Assembly (NCBI GenBank): GCA_021234155.1
Contig: JAJEKV010000094.1
Span: forward strand, 173,779 to 237,778
DNA: 64,000 nt
Direction of reading: 5' to 3'
From: Isoetes taiwanensis
Lineage: Eukaryota; Streptophyta; Lycopodiopsida; Isoetales; Isoetaceae
Positions 11,316 through 23,339 of this stretch are shown here, one piece after another (position 1 is the stretch's first letter; every line of letters starts with the position of its first letter). The position numbers were made by a program, and so were the translations under genes. The notes under the pieces are model-generated. The model worked only from the letters and a program-made list of their open reading frames with translations, searched no databases and was not told the DNA's origin.

Positions 11316-12185
11316 ATTGTTAGATTATCTGGAATGCATATATAGCCTTAGTAAATAGCATAACTCCATAAATTGGATGAACATATGGCAATTTGGAGAG
11401 CATCCACGTCATAACCACATTCGATGTGCTGGAGGTCACTGACCAAGAATAAGTATTATCCCTCCCCGATATATTGCCCATTTTCTTTGGAGCCTCGCCT
11501 CTCGGACGTCGCCGAATTAACTGAACTAGGAAAAGTCCTCTAGTACCGAAAAGTGAGTGCGCTTGAGCTGATTCCCATGCTGTAGCACATGCAGCTTATT
11601 CCAGGATGCCAAAAATTGCACCAGATGGCATGGACGGTCGGGCATGTGAGCACCCACTCTTCACGTTGTAAAAGTTTCTAGGCTACAGATATGCATAGTA
11701 TCTGAGAAAAAAGCTACTTCTGGAACTCCTATGAGACATAGGTTCAAGTGGCAGTCTAGCATGACTGGCCTAAACTTGGGCTCTGTGTGCTATCTAACAC
11801 TCTTGTTATTGCTGGACCCTGTGTATGTTCTTGAGATCCTTCTTGCATTTAGACATTCGAATCCACAGATGGATGTTTCTAAGCTACTATCTCAGTCTAT
11901 ACCATGGCATCTGCTCGTAATGTGTGCGCAGATATGGCTAGCCGTATCTCAGCTATTACCTCAGTCCGTACCATGGCATCTGCTCATAGTGTAGGTGCAA
12001 ATATGTTTGGTGGCAAAGGAAAACTAGCAGGGCATATATATTCCTTTCTCAAGAGCCCTAAGATTTCTGGAATTTGTACCCAGCTGTCATGGACAATTGC
12101 ATAGAATTGCCTGTAACAGTGATCACAAACCAAATCAACTACAATTAACACATAATCTGGTAAAGTAGTGTCAAAGACCTTGGCC
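11316..12185. other. Flank of LINE1; no gene seen
   Basis: The first bases continue the inverted-repeat arm. The rest is unique AT-rich DNA with a short tandem duplication at 11,883-12,005. No convincing coding region. Confidence 0.4.
11883..12005. repeat. Two-unit tandem duplication, period about 69 bp
   Basis: Units begin at 11,883 (gctactatctcagtctatac) and 11,952 (gctattacctcagtccgtac) and both run to a ...gatatg/aaatatg end. They share accatggcatctgctc. Confidence 0.75.
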
Positions 12186-12587
12186 CACATATTGCTTACC
12201 ATAATGTCCGATAGTTATTCACATCTGAGGCATTTTTCACAGGCACCACCATGTTGCATTGCCATTTTGTAGGAAATCCTTGCAACATTGGCTTATTGAA
12301 CATGCAGGTAATAAACCCTACATATGAGTCCCAAGCCCATTTTACCAGTTCGGTCCCTTCACGCCCCACTGCTCAGGGTAGATGCCGATCTAATGTTCTA
12401 CCATTGCCTTGTTGTCATTATATTGACATGAGCTAGGCGTACAATCTAAAGATAAAACTAAACAACCTCCTGATGATATCGGAGAATATGGAGTTATAAG
12501 TTGAGCGTAATAAAGAAGGAGCCTGTCATTACACGTAATTTTACATAGTTGATCAGTCAAAAGTATTAATTTTCAAAAAGACATGAG
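12186..12587 (-). pseudogene. Non-LTR reverse transcriptase fragment, copy 2
   Basis: Closely related to copy 1 (3,400-3,800), from the YRTIM/SNMW block back to the LRNER block. It is cut at about 12,588 by the hairpin-ended element, and its upstream continuation resumes after 16,023 next to the Dof promoter. Frameshifts are present. Confidence 0.65.
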
Positions 12588-12734
12588 AAACAAGGTGCTA
12601 CGCACGGAGGGTTGCCCTCCATGTCCCGAGGGTGAAGTGGCTTAAATCATACTTCAAAGTCATGTTTTCACAATCAATCAAAATTGCTACTTCAGACAAC
12701 ACAATACTTGATACCATGACTTTATGAAGATTGG

Positions 12735-13602
12735 CCTACAGAAATCTCTACTCCATGTCATCACAACAACCCCAAAATTTGCTCTATGTGTTGTTTTTTT
12801 TAAAGCAAGAAGCCTTCGTCATTTTGAGCATATCTAGCAATTATTGCATTCCAAGTCATAAGGTTTCTATTTGGCAATGTTTGAAAAGCTTTGTATGCCA
12901 CGTCCAGGTTCTTACATTTGACATACATGTCAACAGCTGTACTCCCCACAGCATTATCATATTATAGCCCAATCTCAATGATACCTTCATGAAAGCAGTA
13001 GCACTTCTCTATGCTACCAATGCTCCCGCATGCTTTCAGGACACTTAGGTGTGTTACTTTGTCAGGCTTTATACCATCATATTGCATCTTTTTGACGCAC
13101 TCTAAGCAAAATGGTCTTGTTCATGTTGAACATAGCCTGCAATCATTGCGTTACATGACACAACATTACGATTTTTCAATCTGCAAAAGACTCCATATGC
13201 CTCCTGCAAGTGCCCACAATTAGTATATACATGTCAACAAGTGTACTTCCAGTTGCTAAGTCGGACTGGTGCCTACACTAACCTGTTCATAAATGCACTT
13301 GCCTGTGTTACATGCTTTCAAGGTCATAATGAATGTAACATTATTGGGCTCTTTCCTTCTTTATGCATCCCCTCAAGACATTCCAGTGCCAATTTATCCT
13401 CAGCATTTTCAACATATCCTGATACCATTATTCCCCAAGACACTACATCCTTTTTATTTTGCAAATTATTAAAGACCCCGATTGCCTTCTTTAAGCTACC
13501 CCATTCAGCATATAAATCAATAAGTGTATTTTCCATATTGACCTCAGGGGTATAGGAAATGTCATCTCCATTCAGACTGCTCATGGATCCATTAAGATGC
13601 AT
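12735..13602 (-). pseudogene. PPR protein fragment (PLS type), frameshifted
   Basis: Minus-strand frames read as consecutive pentatricopeptide repeats: NTLIDLYAEWGSLKKAIGVF, DVVSWGIMVSGYVENAED, then in other frames C-G-HLQEAYGVFCRL, NVVSCNAMIAGYVQ, and a last NRNL-TWNAIIA-like repeat. The family binds organellar RNA for editing or processing. At least three frameshifts and several stops break it, and it has neither N-terminal targeting sequence nor E/DYW tail. It lies inside the hairpin-ended element, so it is probably captured. Confidence 0.75.
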
Positions 13603-15935
13603 ATCTAAAACAACTTAGTGCAAGGTGGCCTTGATCATGCCAAGAAAATCCTGCAATTATCAATTATTGCATTCCATGATGTGTAAAACAACTTAGTGCA
13701 AGGTGGTCTTGATCTTGTATTTTTAAGTTTTAAAAATTGAGATATTGAACTAGGAAATATTGTTAAATTGTGTTTTGTGTTTACGAACTTTTATAAGCAC
13801 CACAGTTAACATATGCGTTGGCAATTTGCCAGCCACTTTGTTTAGGCCATTTTGTTCCACAATATAGAACACAGAATATGTTAAAAGCACCAAAACCTCA
13901 CTTTCCATAGTATGGAACTATCATGTGCTTTATACATTGGCAATAAAATGCAATCAAATAATTTTTTTACCAATGTTGATTACAAAAACCAAAGTTCATA
14001 ATTAAGTTAAACTAGCTCGAGATATAACTAGCATACAGGTGTCTCTTTAACAATATTAAAGATAACTATAATTCTCAAACGTGATTTCCAACACTTTGTA
14101 ATTTTTCAGCTTATAAAAGAATTGACATAGGTCATTCAGACCATCATCTTAGACAATATGTGAAGAAAAGAACCAGACCTAACAAGAAAGCAAAGGACAT
14201 ATTATTGACCATCATCTTAGACAATATGTGAAGAAAAGAACCAGACCTAACAAGAAAGCAAAAGACATATTATAGAATGCCAAAGGCACTATCTACAATC
14301 TTAATGGACGTTGTAGCATATCTTGCACATGCATGTAGCATAAATAATCCTCATTAGAAATTATTGGCCATAACAAGAAACTTTGCATAAGGAATATAAT
14401 TCTGCTGCATCAACACGCATCAACCCATCCCCCAGTATAATTTCTGGCACGCATCAACCTAAGCATCAACATGGGTCTATAATCTCCCTTTACACAACAT
14501 AATGCACTTCAATCAATTTCCTTTGGACAATAGCATATCAATTTGTCCAAAGGCATATCAATCGATTGCCATTGGATACCGTGTTGTCTTCTTTGTAGTC
14601 GTACCACCCACCCATCCCCCTCAGATAATTCTGCTGCATGAACACGCATCACACAGGTTTATAATCTCCATCCACACAGATACCTGTGTTGTCTTAGTGT
14701 AGCAGTGCATGTTGGAAACTATGGCTGGTCTAAAAAATAATCTGCACGCAAAACAAACTTTTGCACCTCCCTCCCATCATAGAGCAAAAGCGAGGGTAAT
14801 GCATTAAAACAAATGGCAGCAGCTACTTTGCCTAATTGTTACGCACTTGCAACTTATCTAACTATATAAGTAGTTGCTGTTGGTTTTATCCTTACAGAGT
14901 TTATAAATAAAGGAACTTACCAAGCTTCGCGATCTTATGGCATATTCTTAGCATACGAAGAACCGAAAGCATACACGGTTTCTTTTGCTTTTTCCAAGAG
15001 GGGTGGATGTTCTTTGCGATTGGATAATTGCATAGGTGAATTAGAAGAAACTAAACATGAATGTATTGCCCACCAAGATAAAAAAGGACTTGAGACTTTA
15101 GGACGGTCCAAAGAAAGGAGCTTGAAAGAAAATATTTAACAAGTTTAACGATCTTTATCTGATGAGCACATCAATGAGTTGTGAACTAAAAATGAGATTC
15201 AATAACTAGCATTAGGGATAATATTGAGGGCAGAAAATATGTTGTGTGTTTATACGATTCCTTGTCCTAGCCTTCCGAGCTTAAAGAATTTAATAAATGG
15301 GACTTATATAAAGACAAGTCTTTGCTAACAAGTAGAAGATGCTTCGATTCTCCATCACCAAATCCTTGGTACAAGCTCGGGGCACAAAACAAATTAAGAT
15401 TCATATCCCGAATTTGCAAGAATGAGCACAAGCTGAACATATTTGATTTTAAACACTTAATTCCTTCCTCCACGGTTTTGAGTTCTAGAGGATTTGACGA
15501 AACGGACTTTATACAAGGTTCTAACAAGTTCAGCATTTGGTAGACAAGTTAGCACATGAGTTAGTTTGGCTAATGCACCGCCATGGTAGAGAATTGGAAG
15601 ATTAGTGAAGCACATCAATCAAACAAAACATAAGCATAAAACCTAACCTCCAGAGAGCCTTCAGCGCTCCTTTCCAATGGCGATGAGTCGAAGCAGATAA
15701 TTAGGGTTTCGATGCAATTTGGGGCAACCCGAAAGCGGGCCACCCGAAGAAGCGAACACCGTGTTCCCCTTCTTCCAACACCAGTTCCAATTCCCCCTTC
15801 TTCCAACACCAGTTCCCACACCAGCTTATGGACCTCGCTCTAATGCTTGGCGGTGCCGGTTAACCAGTTCCCACACCAACCGCACAGCAACAACGGTGAC
15901 CGAGAGTTTACAGGTAAGAGTAGGTTTGGAGCAGT
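13603..15935. other. Interior of the hairpin-ended element; no recognised gene
   Basis: AT-rich DNA with a two-unit tandem repeat (14,139-14,275) and repeated phrases such as catcaacacgcatcaac. An 89-residue minus-strand frame at 15,267-15,536 and the proline-rich frames near 15,615-15,960 match nothing I recognise. Confidence 0.4.
14139..14275. repeat. Tandem duplication, period 68 bp
   Basis: Nearly identical units starting gaccatcatcttagacaat at 14,139 and 14,207. Confidence 0.9.
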
Positions 15936-16023
15936 CACAGCATATCCTAGGTATATTCTAGCATATACCTAGGATATGCCAAAAGCCCACATAAACAAGG
16001 GTTTGCCCCCCTAGGGGCAACCC

Positions 16024-16408
16024 AAAAATTCAGAAGGCATGATAACCGTTCGTGGGATAATGCCATACAAAACAAAACAAATGCCCACTATACATATTTA
16101 TGTATTATGTACGAGGCGTTAAAAATGGGTAGGACTGAAAAACTATCGTTAAAAATAGGTTGGACTTAGGAAAAATATCAAATTTCTGTGGGATGTTCTG
16201 ACCTGGTCTGAAAATGCGCAATGCTTGGGATTTCTCGAAAATATCAAGGATCAGTCAAAATATCAAGGATTTCTCTAGGAAAAATATCAAGGATTTCTCT
16301 GGGATGTTCTGACCTGGTCGGAAAATGCGCAATACTTGGGATGCAAAGGCAAGTCAATCGCGTCTATAAAACTCGTAATTCTTTCCACATTTTTCCAAGA
16401 GAGGAGAG
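16024..16408 (+). promoter_or_regulatory. Promoter and leader of the Dof-like gene
   Basis: A TATAAA box at 16,365-16,370 lies 39 bases before the first ATG, which predicts a very short 5' leader. Within it the phrase aaaatatcaaggatttctct is repeated (about 16,240-16,300). The block is duplicated at 3,813-4,097. A 3.4-kb element lies immediately upstream (right end at 16,023), so more distal control elements have been displaced. Confidence 0.6.
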
Positions 16409-17623
16409 ATGACGATGGCGGCGAAGTGCAGCGACCAAGACTTTATTCTGACTAGGGACGAACTCAAGTATCTATTGGGCTTTGACGAGACGGAAGCTCT
16501 AGCTCTTGTGATTGCTCAACAAGATGAAGATGGAGAGCATGCATTTGTTGACGTACTTGATGAAGATGTAGACTTGATAATTGATGGAGACTTGCCTGTG
16601 TTGAAAAGAGGTAAAGAACTTGACGTGGTCAATGCATCTTTAGGTCCTACTTTAGGAGTTCTTGATGGTAACATTGAGGAAGACTTGCCCAAGCTTTGTC
16701 TAGAAATGCCACAAACAGAGTTGGAGGGCTCATCACAGAAGAACCAACTTGAATATGTGTTTGATGTGTCTATGTTCACAAGTGAAGGCCTTCTTGCTCA
16801 TGGACAAGCAAGAATGGAGGAAACAGTAGCATGTTGCTTGGGTGAATTTGGTGGCTTGTTGTTGGCAGAAGAAAAAGCGCCATCACTGGATGGCTTATTG
16901 GACGAAGACCTTCTTGTTCATGGACAAGCGAGAATGGAGGAAACAGAAGCATGTCGCTTGGATGAATTTGGTGGCTTGTTGGCAGAAAAGAAAGCGCCAT
17001 CTAGTGATGGCTTGTTGGTAGACTTGGAAGCACAAACTCTAGATGATGATCCTGACTTCGTCAAGTTCTGTTTGTCAATACAAGAAAATAAAGATGACTG
17101 GGTCAATGCATCTGCCAACTTGATTGAACTTGGAAATGAATGGCAGCCATGGGAGCAACAAGCAATACAAGAAATGGCAACAACAAGCAACAACAAGCAT
17201 GGCAACCACATGGATGTTCTCTCTGTTAGTGCCTCTACATGGATGTTCTCTCCTGTTAGTGCCTCTACATGGGAGCAACAAGCACCACAAGAAATGGCAG
17301 CTCCAAGCATGAAAAAGAGAAAGGCTAAGCAACAAGCACCAGGAGAAATGGCAGCTCCAAGCATGAAAAAGAGAAAGGCAGAGCAACAAGCACCACAAGA
17401 AATGGCAGCTCCAAGGATAGATAGGGCGATGATGCCCCATCGAGATTGCCCGCGGTGTTTCAGTAGTAACACCCGCTTCGACTACATCAATAATGGGAAG
17501 CCAAATCAACCGAGGTATAAGTGTAGGAGCTGCGACAGAAATTGGACAGTTGGGGGCAAACTTAGAGCGGCAGGAGGTCGGAAATGCAAGGGCAAATCTG
17601 CCAATCATAACTTTAACATATGA
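16409..17623 (+). CDS. Divergent Dof-type zinc-finger protein
   Basis: A 404-residue single-exon frame. Near the C-terminus C347-x2-C350-x21-C372-x2-C375 has the exact spacing of the plant Dof finger, with the Dof-like stretches [23 protein letters not shown] and GGRKCKGK. Dof proteins bind AAAG-core DNA and act in the nucleus. Unlike typical family members the finger is C-terminal, the usual FCYYNN is FDYINN and RYWT is RNWT. The N-terminal half is strongly acidic (possible activation region). It holds two copies of a roughly 40-residue repeat ([11 protein letters not shown]...FGGLL, from about residues 126 and 166). Residues about 285-340 have three copies of [16 protein letters not shown]-like units, two of which carry KKRK nuclear-signal candidates. 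The second ATG (16,415, gATGGCg) has the better plant start context. A transposon-derived Dof domain cannot be excluded. Confidence 0.75.
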   Translation: MTMAAKCSDQDFILTRDELKYLLGFDETEALALVIAQQDEDGEHAFVDVLDEDVDLIIDGDLPVLKRGKELDVVNASLGPTLGVLDGNIEEDLPKLCLEMPQTELEGSSQKNQLEYVFDVSMFTSEGLLAHGQARMEETVACCLGEFGGLLLAEEKAPSLDGLLDEDLLVHGQARMEETEACRLDEFGGLLAEKKAPSSDGLLVDLEAQTLDDDPDFVKFCLSIQENKDDWVNASANLIELGNEWQPWEQQAIQEMATTSNNKHGNHMDVLSVSASTWMFSPVSASTWEQQAPQEMAAPSMKKRKAKQQAPGEMAAPSMKKRKAEQQAPQEMAAPRIDRAMMPHRDCPRCFSSNTRFDYINNGKPNQPRYKCRSCDRNWTVGGKLRAAGGRKCKGKSANHNFNI

Positions 17624-17928
17624 AGACATTCAGCCACTTGGATATACTTATTGAAATTTTACTGCGATTTGTATAAAAGTCAATGACATTGTAAAGCTGC
17701 CACTTGAATTGAAAATATAAGGATGTATTCTTTTCTGAAAATTCATGTTGAAAATGATAGTAAACTAGTCTGATTATGCGCATTGAAACCTAGTATGTTT
17801 CTAGCCTTAATTCCAGCATTATATTTGGACAGTGCATTCTTATACGGAACATCAAATGCAAGTGGCATATATAGTGCTAAGATTGGCAGGACTAAGGGGT
17901 TTGCATACCCATGTGCATATGTTGCAGG

Positions 17929-18577
17929 CTGTGTTACGAAATGAAGATCAGCACCTTTGTTTTGGAGGCTTGCTGCAGCATATGATAAGGATGCAATAAA
18001 AAAGTTACTCTCTGGAGTTTGTTTGCACGCTAGCTATAAGGCTGGAATTCTTAATGTAATGTTGCATAGACATGACATTTGGTCTGACCTATTTGATCAT
18101 TGTATTAGTATAATGTTGGGATGCGCTGATCTGTTGGTCAATGTTGGCATTATGCTTTATTAGTTCCTTGAGTTCTGTAAGCAATAGCGCAGTGCTATAT
18201 TTATCATTTTAATACTTCTTGGTAGTTCCCCTGTTATAATCAAGTGTCTCTATAAAGCATTATCATGAAATAGGGTTACCTTATGCTATAAATAAGTTAA
18301 ATAGTGTATTATGCAGTGCACAGATTGAGCGATTACAGAAAGCAAAGCAAAAGACTGATGCACGCCTTGGATCAAAGCTGGAGCTCATAGATAGCTACGC
18401 CAAGGTAGATGTGAATGCATTTAAATGATCTCTTACTATGAAATTGTATTTCTTTAAAGTCTACATCTTAAATTCTACATTAATTTTATGTGCATATGTC
18501 TATCTTAGGTTATGTCCATGATTGAGATTGAGGTTGAAATGAACAGCGACATTTTATCAAGAGCCATCAGAGACGGG
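17929..18577 (+). CDS. Exons of an unidentified, probably plastid protein
   Basis: Two short exons with canonical borders. 18,324-18,404 (cag before, GTAGAT after) encodes IERLQKAKQKTDARLGSKLE and on to DSYAK. 18,509-18,577 (ag before, GTATGC after) encodes VMSMIEIEVEMNSDILSRA. They join in phase 0. A possible earlier exon begins at 17,929 (AVLRNEDQHL, then a frame change to FWRLAAAYDKDAIKKLL). The text looks like a conserved plant coiled-coil segment, but I cannot name the protein. It may be a remnant: no start, stop or further exons were found. Confidence 0.45.
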
Positions 18578-18663
18578 GTATGCTTTTATCTTTTTCTTAC
18601 TATGCTAGCAAATGGTAGTAATTTGGCCAAGCTATTGAAAGTAAGAAAAGCATGTGCGGCTTT

Positions 18664-19165
18664 GTAAGATCTGTGCTCTTGAAGATTGTCTTTCAAGGTT
18701 GTAAGATCTGTGCTACCAGGTCTGATAATCCTGTCAATGTCATACAACAAAAATTCCAGTGCCTGAAGAGGCAGCCAGTCATTAAGAATACGCATAGAAT
18801 GCAGAAGATCAAGAGTATTGTCAAAAAATGGCAATCTTGGAGACACTGATATGCATTGGAAAAAAGCCCCTCAATCCAAGGTACTCATTAGAATCACCAT
18901 TCAAATTCAATGTAGTAATCACAATAGTACTTAAGTGGGATAATTTTGCTCCTCAGAATACGCCTGCAGAGTGTGCCCCTAGATGGTTATTTGCAGATGT
19001 TTCTAGCTAGTTGTACTCATGTGGCCAGCTCGGCATAGGTTAAGAATATAATCAGACATATGCCACACATGTACAAGCTCCCTGGTCCTTTAATGTATGC
19101 AGTAGTTATTTGTACATTTTCATGGACGATGAGTTCCACGAATTGTTGGAACAGTAAATCAGCGA
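18664..19165. repeat. Diverged duplicate block, copy A
   Basis: Matches 19,986-20,270 in two pieces: 18,664-18,718 (tgtaagatctgtgctctt) and about 18,930-19,165 (gtgggataattttgc...catggacgatgagttcc). About 210 bases between the pieces are missing in copy B. Confidence 0.8.
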
Positions 19166-19985
19166 TTCTTTAAGTCATAAGAGAATTTTTCAAGTTGACC
19201 AGGACACCATGATTCACACACATTATTTGCAGATCTTCTTTGAGTAAGCAATTTGGTTTTTTACCATATGATGCTGAGTACACAGTTTGCAATTCAATGT
19301 TATAAAAAAGGACAGAGTGCAAATGGGTTTTCAAATGCATGTGGAACCCTCAACAAGCTCAGAGTTTGATTGGTTAAGAAGGGCATGCATACAAGCAGCA
19401 GGGAATCCATTCTGAAGTATGCATACAAGCAGCAGGTAATTTATTCTGAAGGATCCAGGTGCATTGAATTTAATTCCAGCTCTACTTGCTTCCATTGGCA
19501 TTGCTTCTTCTTTCCTTTTCCTCTTCGTCTTCTGTGCATACATTGGTAAATATCAAATAAGTTGCATCTTACTTCAAGCGTAAGAGCTGCACCTTTGATT
19601 TTAATGTTAGACACAGATACCATACTATAGGAAATTATCACTCTATAGAAAAATTAGCTCATGAAGACAACATTGAGACATGGCTTCAGGTTGGGCAGCA
19701 ACAAACACAGGCTTTTTGTAAAACAAAAATTGCTCGTGCACATTGACAGAATTGAGTTGAGGTTTTGAGAATTTCAGAAGGCATACAAAGAAGGTGGTCT
19801 ACGAAATTTGGTGGTACTGTCTAGAAAAGATCTTGTTCGATCAGTGGAGTTTGCTGATGCCATAGATTATGATCTTGTGACTCCTAACAAAGTTTAATCT
19901 GCCTGCTCTTGTTCATGCCAAAAGTATCAGATTGATTGTTGCTTTCAGTTGCAACCTAACATTTTAAAACACTCAGATGCTTATT

Positions 19986-20270
19986 GTAAGATCTGTGCTC
20001 TTTAAGATTGTGTTTCAAGATTGTAAGATATGTGCTACTTAAAGTGGGATAATTTTGCCCCTCAGAATACATCTGCAGAGTGTGCACCTACATGGTTATT
20101 TGCAGATGCTCCTAGCTAGTTGTACTCATGTGGCCAGCTCGGCATAGGGTAAGAATTTAAATAATCAGACATATGCCACACATTTACAAGTTCTCTGGTC
20201 CTATAATGCATGCAGTAGTTACTCGTACATTTTCATGGACGATGAGTTCCACAGATTGTTGGAAGAATAA
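19986..20270. repeat. Diverged duplicate block, copy B
   Basis: Second copy of 18,664-19,165, shortened by an internal deletion. Its right edge overlaps the proposed 5' border of the first visible FKBP exon. Copy A has no FKBP coding sequence behind it. Confidence 0.8.
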
Positions 20271-22337
20271 ATCATGGACCATGCATTCCAAACACAAAAT
20301 CTACTAGACAAGGATTTGCCGCTGTAACAGAGGTCACTGCTTCTTGCAATAGCAGAATTCCAAGAAGGTCAGTATTGTCAGTGGCAATTGGCGGATCTTT
20401 GTTGCAGATTTTAGCAGTCTCTCAAGCTGAAGCTGTTAATTCTGGAACCGTGCCTGAATTTTATAATCTGGAGGGAGGTGTGAAGGCACTGGATATTCGA
20501 GAAGGGAAAGGGAGAAACCCACATATTGGGGACAAGGTATGGCGCTTACTTTCCGACTTTCAATATCATGATTAGGGCTAATTGCATATAGGAAAAGATC
20601 ATTCATTTCTATCCCTTCATCTGTGCTACAGCATGGTAGAATTAAGTGATGCATCCCTACAAGAAAAGGAAGTCATGACTAGAATATGCATTTATTCTGC
20701 TTTGCACTTGGAATTGTTGCCTGTACATGAGAGGTGAATTGGTAGCAAGTGTCTAGTAGTCAGGTAAATCAAAGCAGCAGTCCATAGGCAAAGTTCTATC
20801 AGAAAAGGGATTCAGATATCCAGCCCCATTTTCTTTCAAATATGTAGACTTTACTAAGAACTACTAAATCATTTTTTGCATGAACTTCATGCGGATGGAA
20901 ATTGTACACTAGAGTATCTATCTATATATCTATCTAACTATCTATCTAGTAGTTGGACGGGACAGTATGAGGTCTAAAATTAAGCAGGAAAATTATAAAA
21001 TCACTGCCATAGCTGTTCTTGAACATGAGCTTTATGCTTTATGAAATCCTTATATTTAAACTGTAATCTTCTATCTAGCGTGAAAGTCAAACAATTCTAG
21101 ATAACCAATGCAAAATCTATTCTAACAGGATGTGCGTTGAGACATACCTGAAAACATTTGCTGTGAATGCAATGCAGTAAATGATATGTGTATTCACATG
21201 GTCCAAACTTCAGGATGCAGTAACAGACATGTATAAAAATTTAGTTGAAAAGTTCAACGATTAGCATGAATACAAGGATCTTAATCAGTGGCACTCTGAT
21301 TTTCAAATTCTTATTGCCATATGCTTGGCATCCACCATGAATATTTCACATAACATTAACTATGTAAAATTACTGAATGGACGTATTCATGCGTTTTTCT
21401 TACCCTCTCAAGATGCCATTGAGCATATGCCATGGCATTTCTACTTCATTCAAATTGAATTGTAAATTCTAACCGGACATTTTAGGGGCATTGACAAATG
21501 GTTCACAAGTTTGTCTCATAAGATTGACAGGGGAAGATATTTTGTCAGGGTCTGATGTTGCAAAGTTATTCTATTACATGTACCTAAACACTTGCTCCAT
21601 AAACATTGATTTTTTACTTGCCATATTTGTATATAAATTTAGTATTTCCTACTCGAGCTTTGAGATGTTTGCAGGTTTTCATCCATTACTATGGAAGAAT
21701 TGCTGCAAAACAAGGGTGGCGGTTTGATTCGACTTATGAACATAAGGATAATAGTGGCGATCCACAACCGTTTCCAGTTCTGTAAGTGTGTCCTTCTAGT
21801 GTTCCTATTATTATATTGGCTGGAAACTCAGGTCTGAGCACAGCCGTGCAGACAATGGACCTGGAGGGGTGCGCCGCGTAATTATTCCACCAGCACAAGG
21901 TTACCAAAGTACTTCTCAGGAGCCTTTACCCCCTAATGTATGTACGCAACCTACCTGCTCTATCTCCAGTTTCAGTTAAGATTTGAGTTTTATGGTAGCT
22001 AACAACTTGAATGCCAAGTGTAATAGTTTCAGATTTGTTTCTCCACAACATGGACTGACTTGTTAGAGTTTTAGTTTGTTTTTCTTTTCTCGTTTAGTGA
22101 ACCCACCTCGTTTTTTTTGCAAACAACTTGTGAAAAGAGGCGTACGATGTATTGATTGAAATTTTTTTATTCCAAATAGGAAATTTGCAGGTGATTAATT
22201 GTGAACATGTGTAGATATTTGACAGGCAAAGGTTATTCACCACAATTTTCAATCCTACTCGAATTGCAAATGGGGAGGGCTCAACTCTAGGGACACTTGT
22301 TTTTTACATTGAGCTTTTGCAAATATCTCCATCTTAA
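20255..22337 (+). CDS. Thylakoid-lumen FKBP-type peptidyl-prolyl isomerase (FKBP18-like), 5' end not found
   Basis: Four exons join in frame: about 20,255-20,536, 21,675-21,781, 21,832-21,937 and 22,215-22,337 (stop TAA). All introns are GT-AG. Exon 1 encodes a Ser/Thr-rich transit-like stretch, then RRSVLSVAIGG...ILAVSQAEA. That is a twin-arginine plus hydrophobic core plus A-x-A lumen signal, so export by the Tat path is likely. The mature part has GDKVFIHYYGRIAAKQGWRF, RRVIIPPAQGYQSTSQEP and FDRQRLFTTIFNPTRIANG, ending in a strand-like STLGTLVFYIEL: the FKBP fold of the plant lumenal FKBP16/18 group. Oddity: where relatives have a FVLGSGQVI-G-like loop, the predicted joint reads VLSEHSRADNGPGG, so a micro-exon may be missed or the loop lost. 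The start codon and any upstream exon are not seen; the exon 1 border is uncertain up to about 20,332. Confidence 0.75.
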
Positions 22338-23280
22338 AAGCGGATGAGAACTTCTAAAAGTCACCAGTGGCACCAATGCAATCGTGACGCCTGTATTTGT
22401 CTTTAACAAGTCAAAATAGTGCCAGGTAAAGCGTCACAGGGACAGATCACTCTACACTAGCATTTGTTTACTCTCATATTTCAACCTTTAATCCCTTAAC
22501 TACTACGAGAAATTTATCACGATGCCACTGACAAAATATCTTTGTTGGGTTTAACCTACACAACAACAAACAAGATGCTAACGCATCTATGGGTTGCCCG
22601 TTGGAAAACCTGCAAGTGGCAAGAATTGATGTTATATGTGACTTTTTATTCGTTGTAATACGTGCTTGATGGCACTATATAGACCACAACAAGGCATTAC
22701 GAAAGGTCAACAAAATATGGCCATGATACATGAAACATGCAATTGTTGTAAAACACGTATAGAAACATGTATCATTTCAATAGTCGGATCCGATGATCGA
22801 GGTAGCCCAGGGCCCACCTCGTTTAGAGTATCTAGCACAATAATAGGAATTTGATATGGTGATTTAAGACCATAGACCATATTTCTAAAACATTTAAATG
22901 GGTTTTTATCAATTCTAAATATGATCGCCATATATCTCCTTTTTATTACCATTATATGACATCTACACATACCATGACACCGGAAAAGATATCTCATGTG
23001 AGATGATGTTAATGATATCTGATGTGAGATGGTGTTAATCACGTACCTTTAATCACGTACCTTTAATTTGGCATTTTTCTGTCTTTGATTTTGTCTTCTA
23101 TTGAACAGTATTTGTGAATTGTTGGATGTAATGACTAGAAGTTAAAAGTTGATGTCGCAAGATGAAGCCATAGAGAAGAATGCTACAAGCAAGATTATTG
23201 GAACTAGTAGCAACGAGAGGCTGCCCTCTTTTTGTTTGGGTCCCATAGGCCAATTGGTTATCCAAAATTGTGGACGATAA
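22338..23280. other. 3' flank of FKBP; no gene seen
   Basis: AT-rich. It holds a short imperfect repeat (gatatctcatgtgagatg / gatatctgatgtgagatg near 22,985-23,035) and a doubled taatcacgtacctt at about 23,036-23,065. Nothing coding. Confidence 0.4.
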
Positions 23281-23285
23281 AAAAA

Positions 23286-23329
23286 TCTATTCTATTCTAT
23301 TCTATTCTATTCTATTCTTTATTCTACAT
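23286..23329. repeat. (ATTCT)n microsatellite
   Basis: Runs of tctat/attct units. It sits directly at the 3' side of a minus-strand LINE fragment, so it may be that element's tail. Related (AGAAT)n arrays lie at about 26,870-26,893 and 56,627-56,686. Confidence 0.9.
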
Positions 23330-23339
23330 TTAACATACC

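Larger units (their letters stand above)
12588..16023. mobile_element. 3.4-kb hairpin-ended (Helitron-like) element carrying a PPR fragment
   Basis: The left end is aaacaaggtgctacgcac followed at once by a hairpin, GGAGGG-TTG-CCCTCC. The right end is a hairpin, GGGTTTGCCCC-CCTA-GGGGCAACCC with one bulged T. The limits follow from copy 1 of the locus (3,800-3,830), in which the two flanks gagaa and aaaaattca are joined. There is no target duplication beyond 2-3 A residues that could equally be ambiguity. Both ends recur elsewhere in the window (left end at 24,595; right end at 29,331-29,471 and 32,807-32,946). No transposase or Rep-helicase is seen inside, so it would be non-autonomous. Assignment to Helitrons is inference from the terminal hairpins, the lack of a clear duplication and the captured gene piece. 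Confidence 0.6.

Noticed and set aside
16516-17629. Minus-strand ORFs of up to 184 residues opposite the Dof-like gene
   Set aside because: Shadows of the repeated plus-strand coding sequence.
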